DNA of 64,000 nt from Archivesica marissinica (GCA_014843695.1 CM026401.1:29909510-29973509); one strand, 5' to 3'. Positions 37,012 to 48,559 are shown, numbered from the stretch's first letter. Made by a program: numbers and translations. Notes: generated by a model from the sequence alone, not told the origin.

Positions 37012-37378
37012 CACAGGGATTCGGCACGTTTGGGGGTACTAGTATATATATTTAAGTACAGGGATTCTACTATGTGGGATGTCAGATTTCGCATCGATCA
37101 GTAAAATGGCCCTATCTGAAACAATTTTGTACAAATCTGTCCAAATATAACACCTATCCCGAGTCTTTATATTGTTCTTCAAATAAAACACAACTTTAAG
37201 CTGCATGCATGTATACTTTGCAAACAGACGTTGGCCATAGCAGGTCACATTTCCATACTAGGACACGGGTTCAGATAGGGCCATTTTACTGATCGATGCG
37301 AAATCTGACATCCCACAGAGTAGAATCCCTGTACTTAAATATATATACTCGTACCCCCAAACGTGCCGAATCCCTGTG
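37012..37378. mobile_element. Foldback DNA transposon with ~109-bp inverted arms and 8-bp target-site duplication (hAT-like)
   Basis: The left arm (37012-37120) starts CACAGGGATTCGGCACG. The right arm (37271-37378) is its near-perfect reverse complement, ending CGTGCCGAATCCCTGTG. The direct repeat 'gttgacat' lies at 37004-37011 and 37379-37386. An 8-bp duplication with C-A-CAGGG ends fits the hAT superfamily best; P and Merlin elements also use 8 to 9 bp. The 150-bp centre holds no transposase. The minus frame over it (37039-37248) is accidental. A reduced relative is at 60215-60310. Confidence 0.92.
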
Positions 37379-37386
37379 GTTGACAT

Positions 37387-37751
37387 AGACCAATGCTAGT
37401 CATTCCAGTGGGTGATCGTTATATATTCTAAGTCAAGGTCACCATTGGAGGCCAAAGATCATATCGGCTAGACTTCTTCCACTATTATACAACGTCAGCA
37501 AGTGTCATTCTCTATATAATTTATGATCACCAAACCATCGCAATGTCTGACCTTTTATCTTTCCTGTATCGGAGCGGTGTCTGGATGGGTGGGGGTATTC
37601 TATTCATCATATTCAGTGCTAGATCTGGTTTTTGTTTACATTCATTATAGGTATGGCAACACATATCCGAATATTCGAACGAACGTCCGAATATCCGACT
37701 ACTATACAAGTATTCGAATATTCGGGAACAAATATTATATTGTCCTCAAAA
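37387..37751. other. Spacer with 'attcgaatattcg' palindromic words, no gene called
   Basis: 37668-37732 has repeated 'ccgaatattcg', 'cgaatatccg' and 'tattcgaatattcggg' words just before the BED-like frame. They may be part of the same old element. Confidence 0.4.
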
Positions 37752-37922
37752 ATGCCATCCGCTCAGTCACACGTTTGGAAATGCTTGAATCACTCTAAGA
37801 ATAAGAAAACTGCTAGGTGTAATCTATGCAAATTGGATTTAACATATATTCGGGTATACAATATCAATCTGAATAATCATTTGATGAAGACGTTTACGCG
37901 TAAAACAGAAATTGGGTTAGTT
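37752..37922 (+). pseudogene. Degenerate BED-type zinc finger remnant (hAT/ZBED-like)
   Basis: From ATG 37752 the frame reads SHVWKCLNHS, KKTARCNLCKLDLTY and then NINLNNHLMKTF before a stop near 37926. This matches the BED finger plan: an aromatic W near the start, C-x2-C, then NL-x2-HL and a final His. The final His is not visible (Phe stands in the HLMKTF region) and the usual second aromatic is Leu, so it is probably inactive. BED fingers form the DNA-binding N-terminus of many hAT transposases and domesticated ZBED proteins. No catalytic domain or hATC dimerisation region follows. It could be a decayed exon of a hAT element related to the nearby foldback element, but that link is inference. 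Confidence 0.55.
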
Positions 37923-37926
37923 TGGT

Positions 37927-38383
37927 AATATCTATCATTTCAAATATAATGTGTAGCCGGTTTATTACTGTCGTTGACTTAAAATTACTTGCCCATCATC
38001 GATGTGGGTTTGAATCCCACTGGAGTGTCGAATTTGTTCATGTTATGAAGCTATCCACCTGGTTTACAGAAGGTCAGTGGTTCTACCCGATGCCAGGCAT
38101 TGCCTGAAGTACTGCGCCAAGGGCACCCGCGGTCTTACTCCACCAATAATTACTAGCTGGAGAGTCGTTCGGTGCGATATCCTCAAATGGCAAACAAATA
38201 CATATAATTTGTGAAAATACTCGTTGATACAGCAGTGTGTGGTCTAATTATTCCGGTTGATGTAAACCCGCCGTATTCATTTCATCGTGTGCCCCAGTGA
38301 CCCAATTTCCCTACAGTTTGTGTCCCTTTGTGGACATGGCAATATTTGGATTGTTCAGGATTGTGTATTATAATTATACAAAA
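37927..38383. other. Unique spacer, nothing recognised
   Basis: No supported feature. Confidence 0.5.
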
Positions 38384-40558
38384 ACATAGTTTGTGATAAC
38401 ACGGTGCTTATGTGAGTATTGTGTATTTGTAATATGTTTGTGATAACACGATGCTTATGCGAGTAGTGTGTATTTGTAATATGGTTGTGATAACACGGTA
38501 CTTATGTGAGTATTGTGTATTTGTAATATGTTTGTGATAACACGGTGCTTATGTGAGTAGTGTGTATTTGTAATATGTTTGTGATAACACGGTGCTTATG
38601 TGAGTATTGTGTATTTGTAATACGTTTGTGATAACACGGTGCTTATGCGTAGTGTGTATGTGCAATATGTTTGTGATAACACGGTGCTTATGTGAGTATT
38701 ATGTATTTGTAATATGTTTGTGATAACACGGTGCGTATGTGAGTATTATGTATTTGTAATATGTTTGTGATAACACGATGCTTATGCGAGTATTGTGTAT
38801 TTGTAATATGTTTGTGATAACACGGTGCGTATGTGAGTATTGTGTATTTGTAATATGTTTGTGATAACACGGTGCTTATGTGAGTAGTGTGTATGTGTAA
38901 TGTGTTTGTGATAACACGATGCTTATGCGAGTAGTGTGTATTTGTAATATGGTTGTGATAACACGGTGCTTATGTGAGTATTGTGTATTTGTAATATGTT
39001 TGTGATAACACGGTACTTATGTGAGTATTGTGTATTTGTAATATGTTTGTGATAACACGGTGCTTATGTGAGTAGTGTGTATTTGTAATATGTTTGTGAT
39101 AACACGGTGCTTATGTGAGTATTGTGTATTTGTAATATGTGTGTGATAACACGGTGCTTATGTGAGTATTGTATATGTGTAATATGTTTGTGATAACACG
39201 GTGCTTATGTGAGTAGTGTGTATTTGTAATATGTTTGTGATAACACGGTGCTTATGTGAGTGTTATGTGTATGTGTAATGTGTTTGTGATAACACGGTGC
39301 TTATGTGAGTAGTGTGTATTTGTAATATGTTTGTGATAACACGGTGCTTATGTGAGTAGTGTGTATTTGTAATATGTTTGTGATAACACGGTGCTTATGT
39401 GAGTAGTGTGTATTTGTAATATGTTTGTGATAACACGGTGCTTATGTGAGTATTGTATATGTGTAATATGTTTGTGATAACACGATGCTTATGTGAGTAG
39501 TGTGTATGTGTAATGTGTTTGTGATAACACGATGCTTATGCGAGTAGTGTGTATTTGTAATATGGTTGTGATAACACGGTGCTTATGTGAGTATTGTGTA
39601 TTTGTAATATGTTTGTGATAACACGGTACTTATGTGAGTATTGTGTATTTGTAATATGTTTGTGATAACACGGTGCTTATGTGAGTAGTGTGTATTTGTA
39701 ATATGTTTGTGATAACACGGTGCTTATGTGAGTATTGTGTATTTGTAATATGTTTGTGATAACACGGTGCTTATGCGTAGTGTGTATGTGTAATATGTTT
39801 GTGATAACACGGTGCTTATGTGAGTATTATGTATTTGTAATATGTTTGTGATAACACGGTGCGTATGTGAGTAGTGTGTATTTGTAATATGTTTGTGATA
39901 ACACGGTGCGTATGTGAGTATTGTGTATTTGTAATATGTTTGTGATAACACGGTGCTTATGTGAGTATTATGTATTTGTAATATGTTTGTGATAACACGA
40001 TGCTTATGCGAGTATTGTGTATTTGTAATATGTTTGTGATAACACGGTGCGTATGTGAGTATTGTGTATTTGTAATATGTTTGTGATAACACGGTGCTTA
40101 TGTGAGTAGTGTGTATTTGTAATATGTTTGTGATAACACGGTGCTTATGTGAGTGTTATGTGTATGTGTAATGTGTTTGTGATAACACGGTGCTTATGTG
40201 AGTAGTGTGTATTTGTAATATGTTTGTGATAACACGGTGCTTATGTGAGTAGTGTGTATTTGTAATATGTTTGTGATAACACGGTGCTTATGTGAGTATT
40301 GTATATGTGTAATATGTTTGTGATAACACGGTGCTTATGTGAGTAGTGTGTATGTGTAATGTGTTTGTGATAACACGGTGCTTATGTGAGTAGTGTGTAT
40401 TTGTAATATGTTTGTGATAACACGGTGCTTATGTGAGTAGTGTGTATTTGTAATATGTGTGTGATAACACGGTGCTTATGTGAGTATTGTGTATTTGTAA
40501 TATGTTTGTGATAACACGGTGCTTATGTGAGTATTATGTATTTGTAATATGTTTGTGA
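38384..40558. repeat. Satellite array, 47-bp unit, about 46 copies
   Basis: Units contain 'tttgtgataacacggtgctt', 'atgtgagta' and then 'ttgtgtatttgtaatatg' or 'gtgtgtatttgtaatatg'. A marked three-unit group ('cacgatgcttatgcgagtag', 'atatggttgtg', 'cggtactt') recurs at about 38448, 38918 and 39528. These spacings are about 10 and 13 units, showing segmental duplication within the array. The final unit passes directly into a SINE-C fragment at 'gtgatatatttatatt'. Confidence 0.97.
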
Positions 40559-40716
40559 TATATTTATATTAATCACTCACTTTGGCACGGATGTAAGCGT
40601 ATATATGTAGTAATTCGTGTCGAAGGAAACCGGAGTACCCGGAGAAAACCAACGTTCCGATCTCACGACCCCCGCGACCATCGTACCTTCTCACTGACCT
40701 CCTGGTCCGAGGATGA
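40559..40716 (-). repeat. SINE-C copy, diverged, at the edge of the 47-bp array
   Basis: Minus strand: TGGTCGCGGGGGTCGTGAG, GTTTTCTCCGGGTACTCCGG, TTTCCTTCGACACGAATTAC, then GAGTGATTAATATAAATA. The 3' tail beyond that is cut where the array begins. The head is only partly present (CTCGGACCAGGAGGTCAGTG). Confidence 0.75.
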
Positions 40717-41291
40717 AAGCGTGGTAACCGTGAAAAATCGACATAACTTATTTTTATTGATACAAACTGATTGATAGTCTACATGTTTGGTTTATTTACC
40801 GTTATGGCCTCAAACGCCTGTGGTTTCGCTCACAACCCCGGTGAAATGTGGGTCGTATGGTACTAATACATGTAACAGGGTTTGTCCGTAACATATATAA
40901 TATTTGAGACGTCACGTGTTACATACCTGGGCTAGTTCTACAGTGAGCGATACTGCTTCATCATGATGTTGCCCCAAATGAGTATTAATTACAAGCAGTC
41001 TGGTGTATTGTCATGACAGGCTCTATATGTGGTAAACCAATCCTTGTCGATTACACATGCAGTACGACCAAGCCTGCTTCTCCGCCGGGAATCCTCTGTC
41101 GCGACAGATACAATTGCACGCCGGGAATTGCTTGCTTTGTAGCCTCGATCTCGTTTTGCCATTGCATTGCTACGTGTACGAAAGAACGTAACATTCCAAC
41201 ATTTATGGCCAGAAGTATTTTATTATAAATCGATATAAAGTTGGAAAATAAAATTGGAAATTATTGTAAGTAACTTCCATTGTGAAATGTG
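40717..41291. other. Unique DNA, no gene supported
   Basis: A 71-codon, cysteine-rich frame (41013-41228) has no signal peptide at its first Met and no family match, so it is recorded only as a candidate not called. Confidence 0.45.
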
Positions 41292-41512
41292 GAAGTCGTG
41301 ATAGCGCAGTTGATGCGCGTTCGCTTCAGGTGCGGACGGTCCGGAGTTCGAGCCCCGCTGGAGCCGTTACGGTTGTGCCCTTAGGCAAGGCATTTAAATT
41401 GCACATTACCTCTCCCTCGTGGCGATGGATTTAATCAGGAATGAGGTCTCGAGAATGATTAATATAAGTTGAAAGAACTTATTTCGCAATCGAACTAAAC
41501 TAAATTTGTATA
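41292..41512 (+). repeat. SINE-B, full-length plus-strand copy
   Basis: 'gtcgtgatagcgcagttgat', 'gcgttcgcttcaggtgcgga', B box 'ggagttcgagccccg', 'tgtgcccttaggcaaggcat', 'gaatgaggtctcgagaatga', 'cttatttcgcaatcgaact', ending 'aaactaaatttg'. The best plus-strand reference copy for the family in the window. Target-site duplication not recognised. Confidence 0.92.
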
Positions 41513-42414
41513 AACATTGTTGAAATTTAGTTCTCATAAGTAGCTGTCAATTGAAAATGTTATTAAATACAGTGAGTCCCAGTGGCGTGACTTCCCAGTC
41601 ACCTGCATACATGTTGTTTTCTCCAAACATTATTAGGTGCAGGTGTACGGTGTGCAGCGAACCCTTCGAATAGGAACATATCTCCGTATTTCATTACATT
41701 TTAATTTGTTAATTCGAATATTTTTAGAACTGCACAAATAATTCCCTTATTTTTCGTCAAAACATGCATGCCTCAAACTACCTCGGAATGCAGCTACGGC
41801 GATATAGTCTAATGTGGCCACGGTACGCCCCTGGTCACCATTAAATGGAGTTTATCGGGTGTAAAGCAGACGACAATGTTAAAATGACAAAAATAGATAA
41901 TAATTATTATGACCATTCTACTTTTGGGGGTAAATATTTGAGACACTGTTTGTGTGTGATGTATAATAATTATACAGGCATAATACAGGTTTCGAATAAT
42001 AAAATAAATCTAATACTTTATAATATACAGGTATACGTCCCGCACCTTCCTATCTCAAAACCGGGATGGGTGCGCCGCATCCAGCGAATTGCGGTTTATA
42101 CTGCTTTCCGGCATTCCCTGATTACCGTGGTTTTGACAGCCCGAACTACGCAGGGTACCACACATGTTTTGCGGTTTTTGGTGATATCTCGAGCACTCTA
42201 GTTACCTCAATTTACCTTTGTTTAATTATTTCTTCCAAGAGCCTCGTATAAGTCGCATATGGTTGTGATTTATATCGGTAGCTGATACTTGTGGTTGAAT
42301 GCAACAACAAGGAGCATAGACACAAAGACATTATGAATGACAGTTGGTGTTTACAAGGATTATTTCTGTATGATTACAATCGGAAGTAATACGTTGTGTA
42401 GTTTAATATGGTCG
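41513..42414. other. Unique DNA, no gene supported
   Basis: 118- and 61-codon frames (41845-42251) overlap and match no known family. The GC-richer patch 42058-42190 has no match elsewhere in the window. Confidence 0.45.
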
Positions 42415-42487
42415 GGTTTCTCAGTGTATTCCTATACACAGACGCTTGGGGTGTGGAAAAGTGGTTTCCGGTTCAAAACCATTTTTT
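42415..42487 (+). repeat. Second copy of the low-copy 'agacgcttgggg' repeat
   Basis: 'cagacgcttggggtgtggaa' and 'ttccggttcaaaaccat' match 12-75 in order. A poly-A/T stretch follows in this copy. Confidence 0.4.
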
Positions 42488-42677
42488 AAAAAATATTTTT
42501 TTTTAAGAATATTGTGATATACCTAGTTTTGACACTAATACATACAAACATTAGGCCATATCCAAGCATATTTAAAAATGACATCCCGTCATTATCATAG
42601 TAATTATGTTCCAACTGTTTGTATGTATTGTGCCAAGTTTATCAAACTGGTCTTAAAACAAAATTACTTTTATTAAT

Positions 42678-42857
42678 TATTATTAATCACTCTCGAGACC
42701 TCAATCCTGATGGAATCCATCGCCACGAGGCAGAGAGAAGACACTGTGGAAATTAAATACCTTGCCTAAGGGCACAGTCGTAACAGCTACAGCTGGGCGC
42801 GAACTCCGGGCGGTTCGCACCTGAAGCGAGCGCTCTACCACTACGTTATCACTACTT
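42678..42857 (-). repeat. SINE-B copy, tail truncated
   Basis: Minus strand: GTAGTGATAACGTAGTGGTA, GCTCGCTTCAGGTGCGAACC, GACTGTGCCCTTAGGCAAGG, then GATTCCATCAGGATTGAGG, GAGAGTGATTAATAATAA. The last 40 bases of the tail are replaced by AT-rich DNA. Confidence 0.88.
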
Positions 42858-43458
42858 AGGCCCGTTTGTCTAGTAGAAGGAGAAGAATTCTATCACATTT
42901 AGTATTTCATTCTTAACCGTTATCCTCTGTTGCTTTGAATAATTGAAACATAAACTATGATATTTAAGCTAATAAAATACTTGGTGTTTATCCAGCTTCA
43001 TTTTTATGCATGGACAATAGTGCATTAACTTTGGCTTAGGTAAAGTGGAATGTTATATATAGTACATTAATATAGGGTTAGTTAAGTTGACTTTTGGAAA
43101 ATCATTATTAAATCATATAATTATGTTATAATAGCTCTTAATTCTTGTTGAATGTTGATGGGGACATAATTAAGATACTCTAATGATAGAGAAGGCTCAA
43201 ATTTACAAACTATTTGTCTATTAAAAAACTTTGCAAACTTCTAGCAACAAATCACTTAAACTTTCTCAATCTTCCTCTTAAAACAAAAAACCCCCGTCAT
43301 ATTATAATATTCATATCAATATACAGGGAATTACGCATACACTGTAAACGGTTAAATAACCGTTAAATATACTATATTCTCCATGAAGCTTTATTAACTA
43401 GGATACTAGATATTATATCTTACATTTTAGTCACTATATACTACGGTCACCATCTGTG
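42858..43458. other. AT-rich spacer, nothing recognised
   Basis: No supported feature. Confidence 0.5.
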
Positions 43459-45050
43459 TGGTTATTTAACCTGTAGCATGCGCACTAACAACACTGTACT
43501 ACTTTATGTTATTTAACCTGTAGCATGCGCACTAACAACACTGTAATACTTTATGTTATTTAACCTGTAGCATGCGCACTAACAACACTGTAATACTTTA
43601 TGTTATTTAACCTGTAGCATGCGCACTAACAACACTGTAATACTTTATGTTATTTAACCTGTAGCATGCGCACTAACAACACTGTAATACTTTATGTTAT
43701 TTAACCTGTAGCATGCGCACTAACAACACTGTACTACTTTATGTTATTTAACCTGTAGCATGCGCACTAACAACACTGTACTACTTTATGTTATTTAACC
43801 TGTAGCATGCGCACTAACAACACTGTACTACTTTAGTATTTAACCTTAGCAGCGCACAACAACACTGTACTACTTTATGTTATTTAACCTGTAGCATGCG
43901 CACTAACAACACTGTAATACTTTATGTTATTTAACCTGTAGCATGCGCACTAACAACACTGTACTACTTTATGTTATTTAACCTGTAGCATGCGCACTAA
44001 CAACACTGTAATACTTTATGTTATTTAACCTGTAGCATGCGCACTAACAACACTGTACTACTTTATGTTATTTAACCTGTAACATGCGCACTAACAACAC
44101 TGTACTACTTTAGTATTTAACCTGTAGCATGCGCACTAACAACACTGTACTACTTTATGTTATTTAACCTGTAGCATGCGCACTAACAACACTGTACACA
44201 AAACACACCACAACAACACAACAAAACCACCCACAACACACAATACTTTATGTTATTTAACCTGTAGCATGCGCACTAACAACACTGTACTACTTTATGT
44301 TATTTAACCTGTAGCATGCGCACTAACAACACTGTACTACTTTATGTTATTTAACCTGTAGCATGCGCACTAACAACACTGACTACTTTATGTTATTTAA
44401 CCTGTAGCATGCGCACTAACAACACTGTACTACTTTATGTTATTTAACCTGTAGCATGCGCACTACAACACTGTACTACTTTATGTTATTTAACCTGTAG
44501 CATGCGCACTAACAACACTGTACTACTTTATGTTATTTAACCTGTAGCATGCGCACTAACAACACTGTAATACTTTATGTTATTTAACCTGTAGCATGCG
44601 CACTAACAACACTGTAATACTTTATGTTATTTAACCTGTAGCATGCGCACTAACAACACTAATACTTATGTATTTAACCTGTAGCATGCGCACTAACAAC
44701 ACTGTACTACTTTATGTTATTTAACCTGTAGCATGCGCACTAACAACACTGTACTACTTTATGTTATTTAACCTGTAACATGCGCACTAACAACACTGTA
44801 CTACTTTATGTTATTTAACCTGTAGCATGCGCACTAACAACACTGTAATACTTTATGTTATTTAACCTGTAACATGCGCACTAACAACACTGTACTACTT
44901 TATGTTATTTAACCTGTAGCATGCGCACTAACAACACTGTAATACTTTATGTTATTTAACCTGTAGCATGCGCACTAACAACACTGTACTACTTTATGTT
45001 ATTTAACCTGTAGCATGCGCACTAACAACACTGTAATACTTTATGTTATT
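43459..45050. repeat. Satellite array, 47-bp unit, about 34 copies
   Basis: Units contain 'gttatttaacctgtagcatg', 'cgcactaacaacactgta' and 'atactttat' or 'ctactttat'. GCATGCGCAC inside each unit is a 10-nt alternating purine-pyrimidine run. Some units carry only deletions (43830-43862, 44108-44116, 44378, 44464, 44660-44675). At 44197-44242 one unit is replaced by a 46-nt stretch made solely of A and C. The sequence is unrelated to the other 47-bp array at 38384-40558. Confidence 0.97.
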
Positions 45051-45205
45051 TGCAATATGCGTTTTATTGAAAGGTACAATGGGGGATGGCTCCCCGACCC
45101 CCTTGGTACCTATGACGGGGAAAATAAATAAAAAATTACAAAAAAAGTTGACTTTTAAGATAGTTTGCCTCGTAAATAAATTTTGGGATTAGTTAAATAT
45201 AAAAC
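45051..45205. other. Short spacer between two arrays
   Basis: Contains 'ggtacaatgggggatggctc' and its partial inverse 'gacccccttggtacc', a small hairpin-like GC-rich patch, and poly-A runs. Confidence 0.5.
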
Positions 45206-45448
45206 CTTTTCTTTAACATTGGTTTACTCAAGTTCATTTAGAAGTTAGTACATTAACATTTGGTTTACTCAAGTTCACTTAGAAGTTAGTACATTAACAT
45301 TTGGTTTACTCAAGTTCACTTAACAGTTAGTACATTAACATTTAGTTTACTCAAGTTCACTTAGAAGAGTTAGTACATTAACATTTGGTTTACTCAAGTT
45401 CACTTAGAAGTTAGTACATTAACATTTGGTTTACTCAAGTTCATTTAG

Positions 45449-45535
45449 TTTATACGAATTTATTTTAGCTCGATTGCGAAACAAGTTATTTCAACTTATA
45501 TAAATCACTCTCGAGACCTCATTCCTGATGGAATC
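45449..45535 (-). repeat. SINE-B 3' fragment inside 41-bp array, copy 1
   Basis: 87 bp: 'tttatacgaatttatttta' then 'gctcgattgcgaaacaag' to 'cattcctgatggaatc', the reverse complement of the SINE-B tail. Flanked on both sides by 'catttag' (7 bp), which looks like the target-site duplication. Followed by the rare 'aagatagtac' variant, shared only with copy 2. Confidence 0.93.
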
Positions 45536-46362
45536 CATTTAGAAGATAGTACATTAACATTTGGTTTACTCAAGTTCACTTAGAAGTTAGTACATTAACA
45601 TTTGGTTTACTCAAGTTCATTTAGAAGTTAGTACATTAACATTTGGTTTACTCAAGTTCACTTAGAAGTTAGTACATTAACATTTGGTTTACTCAAGTTC
45701 ATTTAGAAGTTAGTACATTAACATTTGGTTTACTCAAGTTCACATAGAAGTTAGTACATTAACAGTTGGTTTAATCAAGTTCACTTAGAAGTTAGTACAT
45801 TAACATTTAGTTTACTCAAGTTCACTTAGAAGTTAGTACATTAACGTTTGGTTTACTCAAGTTCACATAGAAGTTAGTTCATTAACATTTGGTTTACTCA
45901 AGTTCACATAGAAGTTAGTTCATTAACATTTGGTTTACTCAAGTTCACTTAGAAGTTAGTACATTAACATTTGGTTTACTCAAGTTCACTTAGAAGTTAG
46001 TACATTAACATTTGGTTTAATCAAGTTCACTTAGAAGTTAGTACATTGACATTTAGTTTACTCAAGTTCACTTAGAAGTTAGTACATTAACATTTGGTTT
46101 ACTCAAGTTCACACAGAAGTTAGTACATTAACATTTGGTTTACTCAAGTTCACTTAGAAGTTAGTACATTAACATTTGGTTTACTCAAGTTCACTTAGAA
46201 GTTAGTACATTAACATTTGGTTTACTCAAGTTCACTTAACAGTTAGTACATTAACATTTAGTTTACTCAAGTTCACTTAGAAGTTAGTACATTAACATTT
46301 GGTTTACTCAAGTTCACTTAGAAGTTAGTACATTAACATTTGGTTTACTCAAGTTCATTTAG

Positions 46363-46449
46363 TTTATACGAATTTATTTTAGCTCGATTGCGAAACAAGT
46401 TATTTCAACTTATATAAATCACCCTCGAGACCTCATTCCTGATGGAATC
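46363..46449 (-). repeat. SINE-B 3' fragment inside 41-bp array, copy 2
   Basis: Lies 914 bp after copy 1. One private change ('caccctcgag'). Same 'catttag' flanks and same 'aagatagtac' following unit as copy 1. Confidence 0.93.
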
Positions 46450-47276
46450 CATTTAGAAGATAGTACATTAACATTTGGTTTACTCAAGTTCACTTAGAAG
46501 TTAGTACATTAACATTTGGTTTGCTCAAGTTCATTTAGAAGTTAGTACATTAACATTTGGTTTACTCAAGTTCACTTAGAAGTTAGTACATTAACATTTG
46601 GTTTACTCAAGTTCATTTAGAAGTTAGTACATTAACATTTGGTTTACTCAAGTTCACATAGAAGTTAGTACATTAACAGTTGGTTTAATCAAGTTCACTT
46701 AGAAGTTAGTACATTAACATTTAGTTTACTCAAGTTCACTTAGAAGTTAGTACATTAACGTTTGGTTTACTCAAGTTCACATAGAAGTTAGTTCATTAAC
46801 ATTTGGTTTACTCAAGTTCACATAGAAGTTAGTTCATTAACATTTGGTTTACTCAAGTTCACTTAGAAGTTAGTACATTAACATTTGGATTACTCAAGTT
46901 CACTTAGAAGTTAGTACATTAACATTTGGTTTAATCAAGTTCACTTAGAAGTTAGTACATTGACATTTAGTTTACTCAAGTTCACTTAGAAGTTAGTACA
47001 TTAACATTTGGTTTACTCAAGTTCACACAGAAGTTAGTACATTAACATTTGGTTTACTCAAGTTCACTTAGAAGTTAGTACATTAACATTTGGTTTACTC
47101 AAGTTCACTTAGAAGTTAGTACATTAACATTTGGTTTACTCAAGTTCACGTAGAAGTTAATACATTAACATTTAGTTTACTCAAGTTCACTTAGAAGTTA
47201 GTACATTAACATTTGGTTTACTCAAGTTCACTTAGAAGTTAGTACATTAACATTTGGTTTACTCAAGTTCATTTAG

Positions 47277-47363
47277 TTTATACGAATTTATTTTAGCTCG
47301 ATTGCGAAACAAGTTATTTCAACTTATATAAATCACTCTCGAGACCTCATTCCTGATGGAATC
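47277..47363 (-). repeat. SINE-B 3' fragment inside 41-bp array, copy 3
   Basis: Lies 914 bp after copy 2, so copies 1 to 3 define a 914-bp higher-order period (20 units plus 94 bp). Same flanks; the next unit has the common 'aagttagtac'. Confidence 0.93.
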
Positions 47364-48559
47364 CATTTAGAAGTTAGTACATTAACATTTGGTTTACTCA
47401 AGTTCACTTAGAAGTTAGTACATTAACATTTGGTTTACTCAAGTTCATTTAGAAGTTAGTACATTAACATTTGGTTTACTCAAGTTCACATAGAAGTTAG
47501 TACATTAACAGTTGGTTTAATCAAGTTCACTTAAAAGTTAGTACATTAACATTTAGTTTACTCAAGTTCACTTAGAAGTTAGTACATTAACGTTTGGTTT
47601 ACTCAAGTTCACATAGAAGTTAGTTCATTAACATTTGGTTTACTCAAGTTCACATAGAAGTTAGTTCATTAACATTTGGTTTACTCAAGTTCACTTAGAA
47701 GTTAGTACATTAACATTTGGTTTACTCAAGTTCACTTAGAAGTTAGTACATTAACATTTGGTTTAATCAAGTTCACTTAGAAGTTAGTACATTGACATTT
47801 AGTTTACTCAAGTTCACTTAGAAGTTAGTACATTAACATTTGGTTTACTCAAGTTCACACAGAAGTTAGTACATTAACATTTGGTTTACTCAAGTTCACT
47901 TAGAAGTTAGTACATTAACATTTGGTTTACTCAAGTTCACTTAGAAGTTAGTACATTAACATTTGGTTTACTCAAGTTCACTTAGAAGTTAGTACATTAA
48001 CATTTGGTTTACTCAAGTTCACGTAGAAGTTAGTACATTAACATTTAGTTTACTCAAGTTCACTTAGAAGTTAGTACATAAACATTTGGTTTACTCAAGT
48101 TCACTTAGAAGTTAGTACATTAACATTTGGTTTACTCAAGTTCATTTAGAAGTTAGTACATTAACATTTGGTTTACTCAAGTTCACATAGAAGTTAGTAC
48201 ATTAACAGTTGGTTTAATCAAGTTCACTTAGAAGTTAGTACATTAACATTTAGTTTACTCAAGTTCACTTAGAAGTTAGTACATTAACGTTTGGTTTACT
48301 CAAGTTCACATAGAAGTTAGTTCATTAACATTTGGTTTACTCAAGTTCACTTAGAAGTTAGTACATTAACATTTGGTTTACTCAAGTTCACTTAGAAGTT
48401 AGTACATTAACATTTGGTTTACTCAAGTTCACGTAGAAGTTAGTACATTAACATTTAGTTTACTCAAGTTCACTTAGAAGTTAGTACATTAACATTTGGT
48501 TTACTCAAGTTCACTTAGAAGTTAGTACATTAACATTTGGTTTACTCAAGTTCATTTAG

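Noticed and set aside
41013..41228. 71-codon cysteine-rich frame, possible secreted peptide
   Set aside because: Nine cysteines drew attention, but there is no signal peptide after the Met, no known spacing pattern and no exon evidence. RNA data would decide.
41845..42251. 118-codon frame overlapping a 61-codon frame
   Set aside because: No motif recognised; overlapping frames without conservation evidence are not called.
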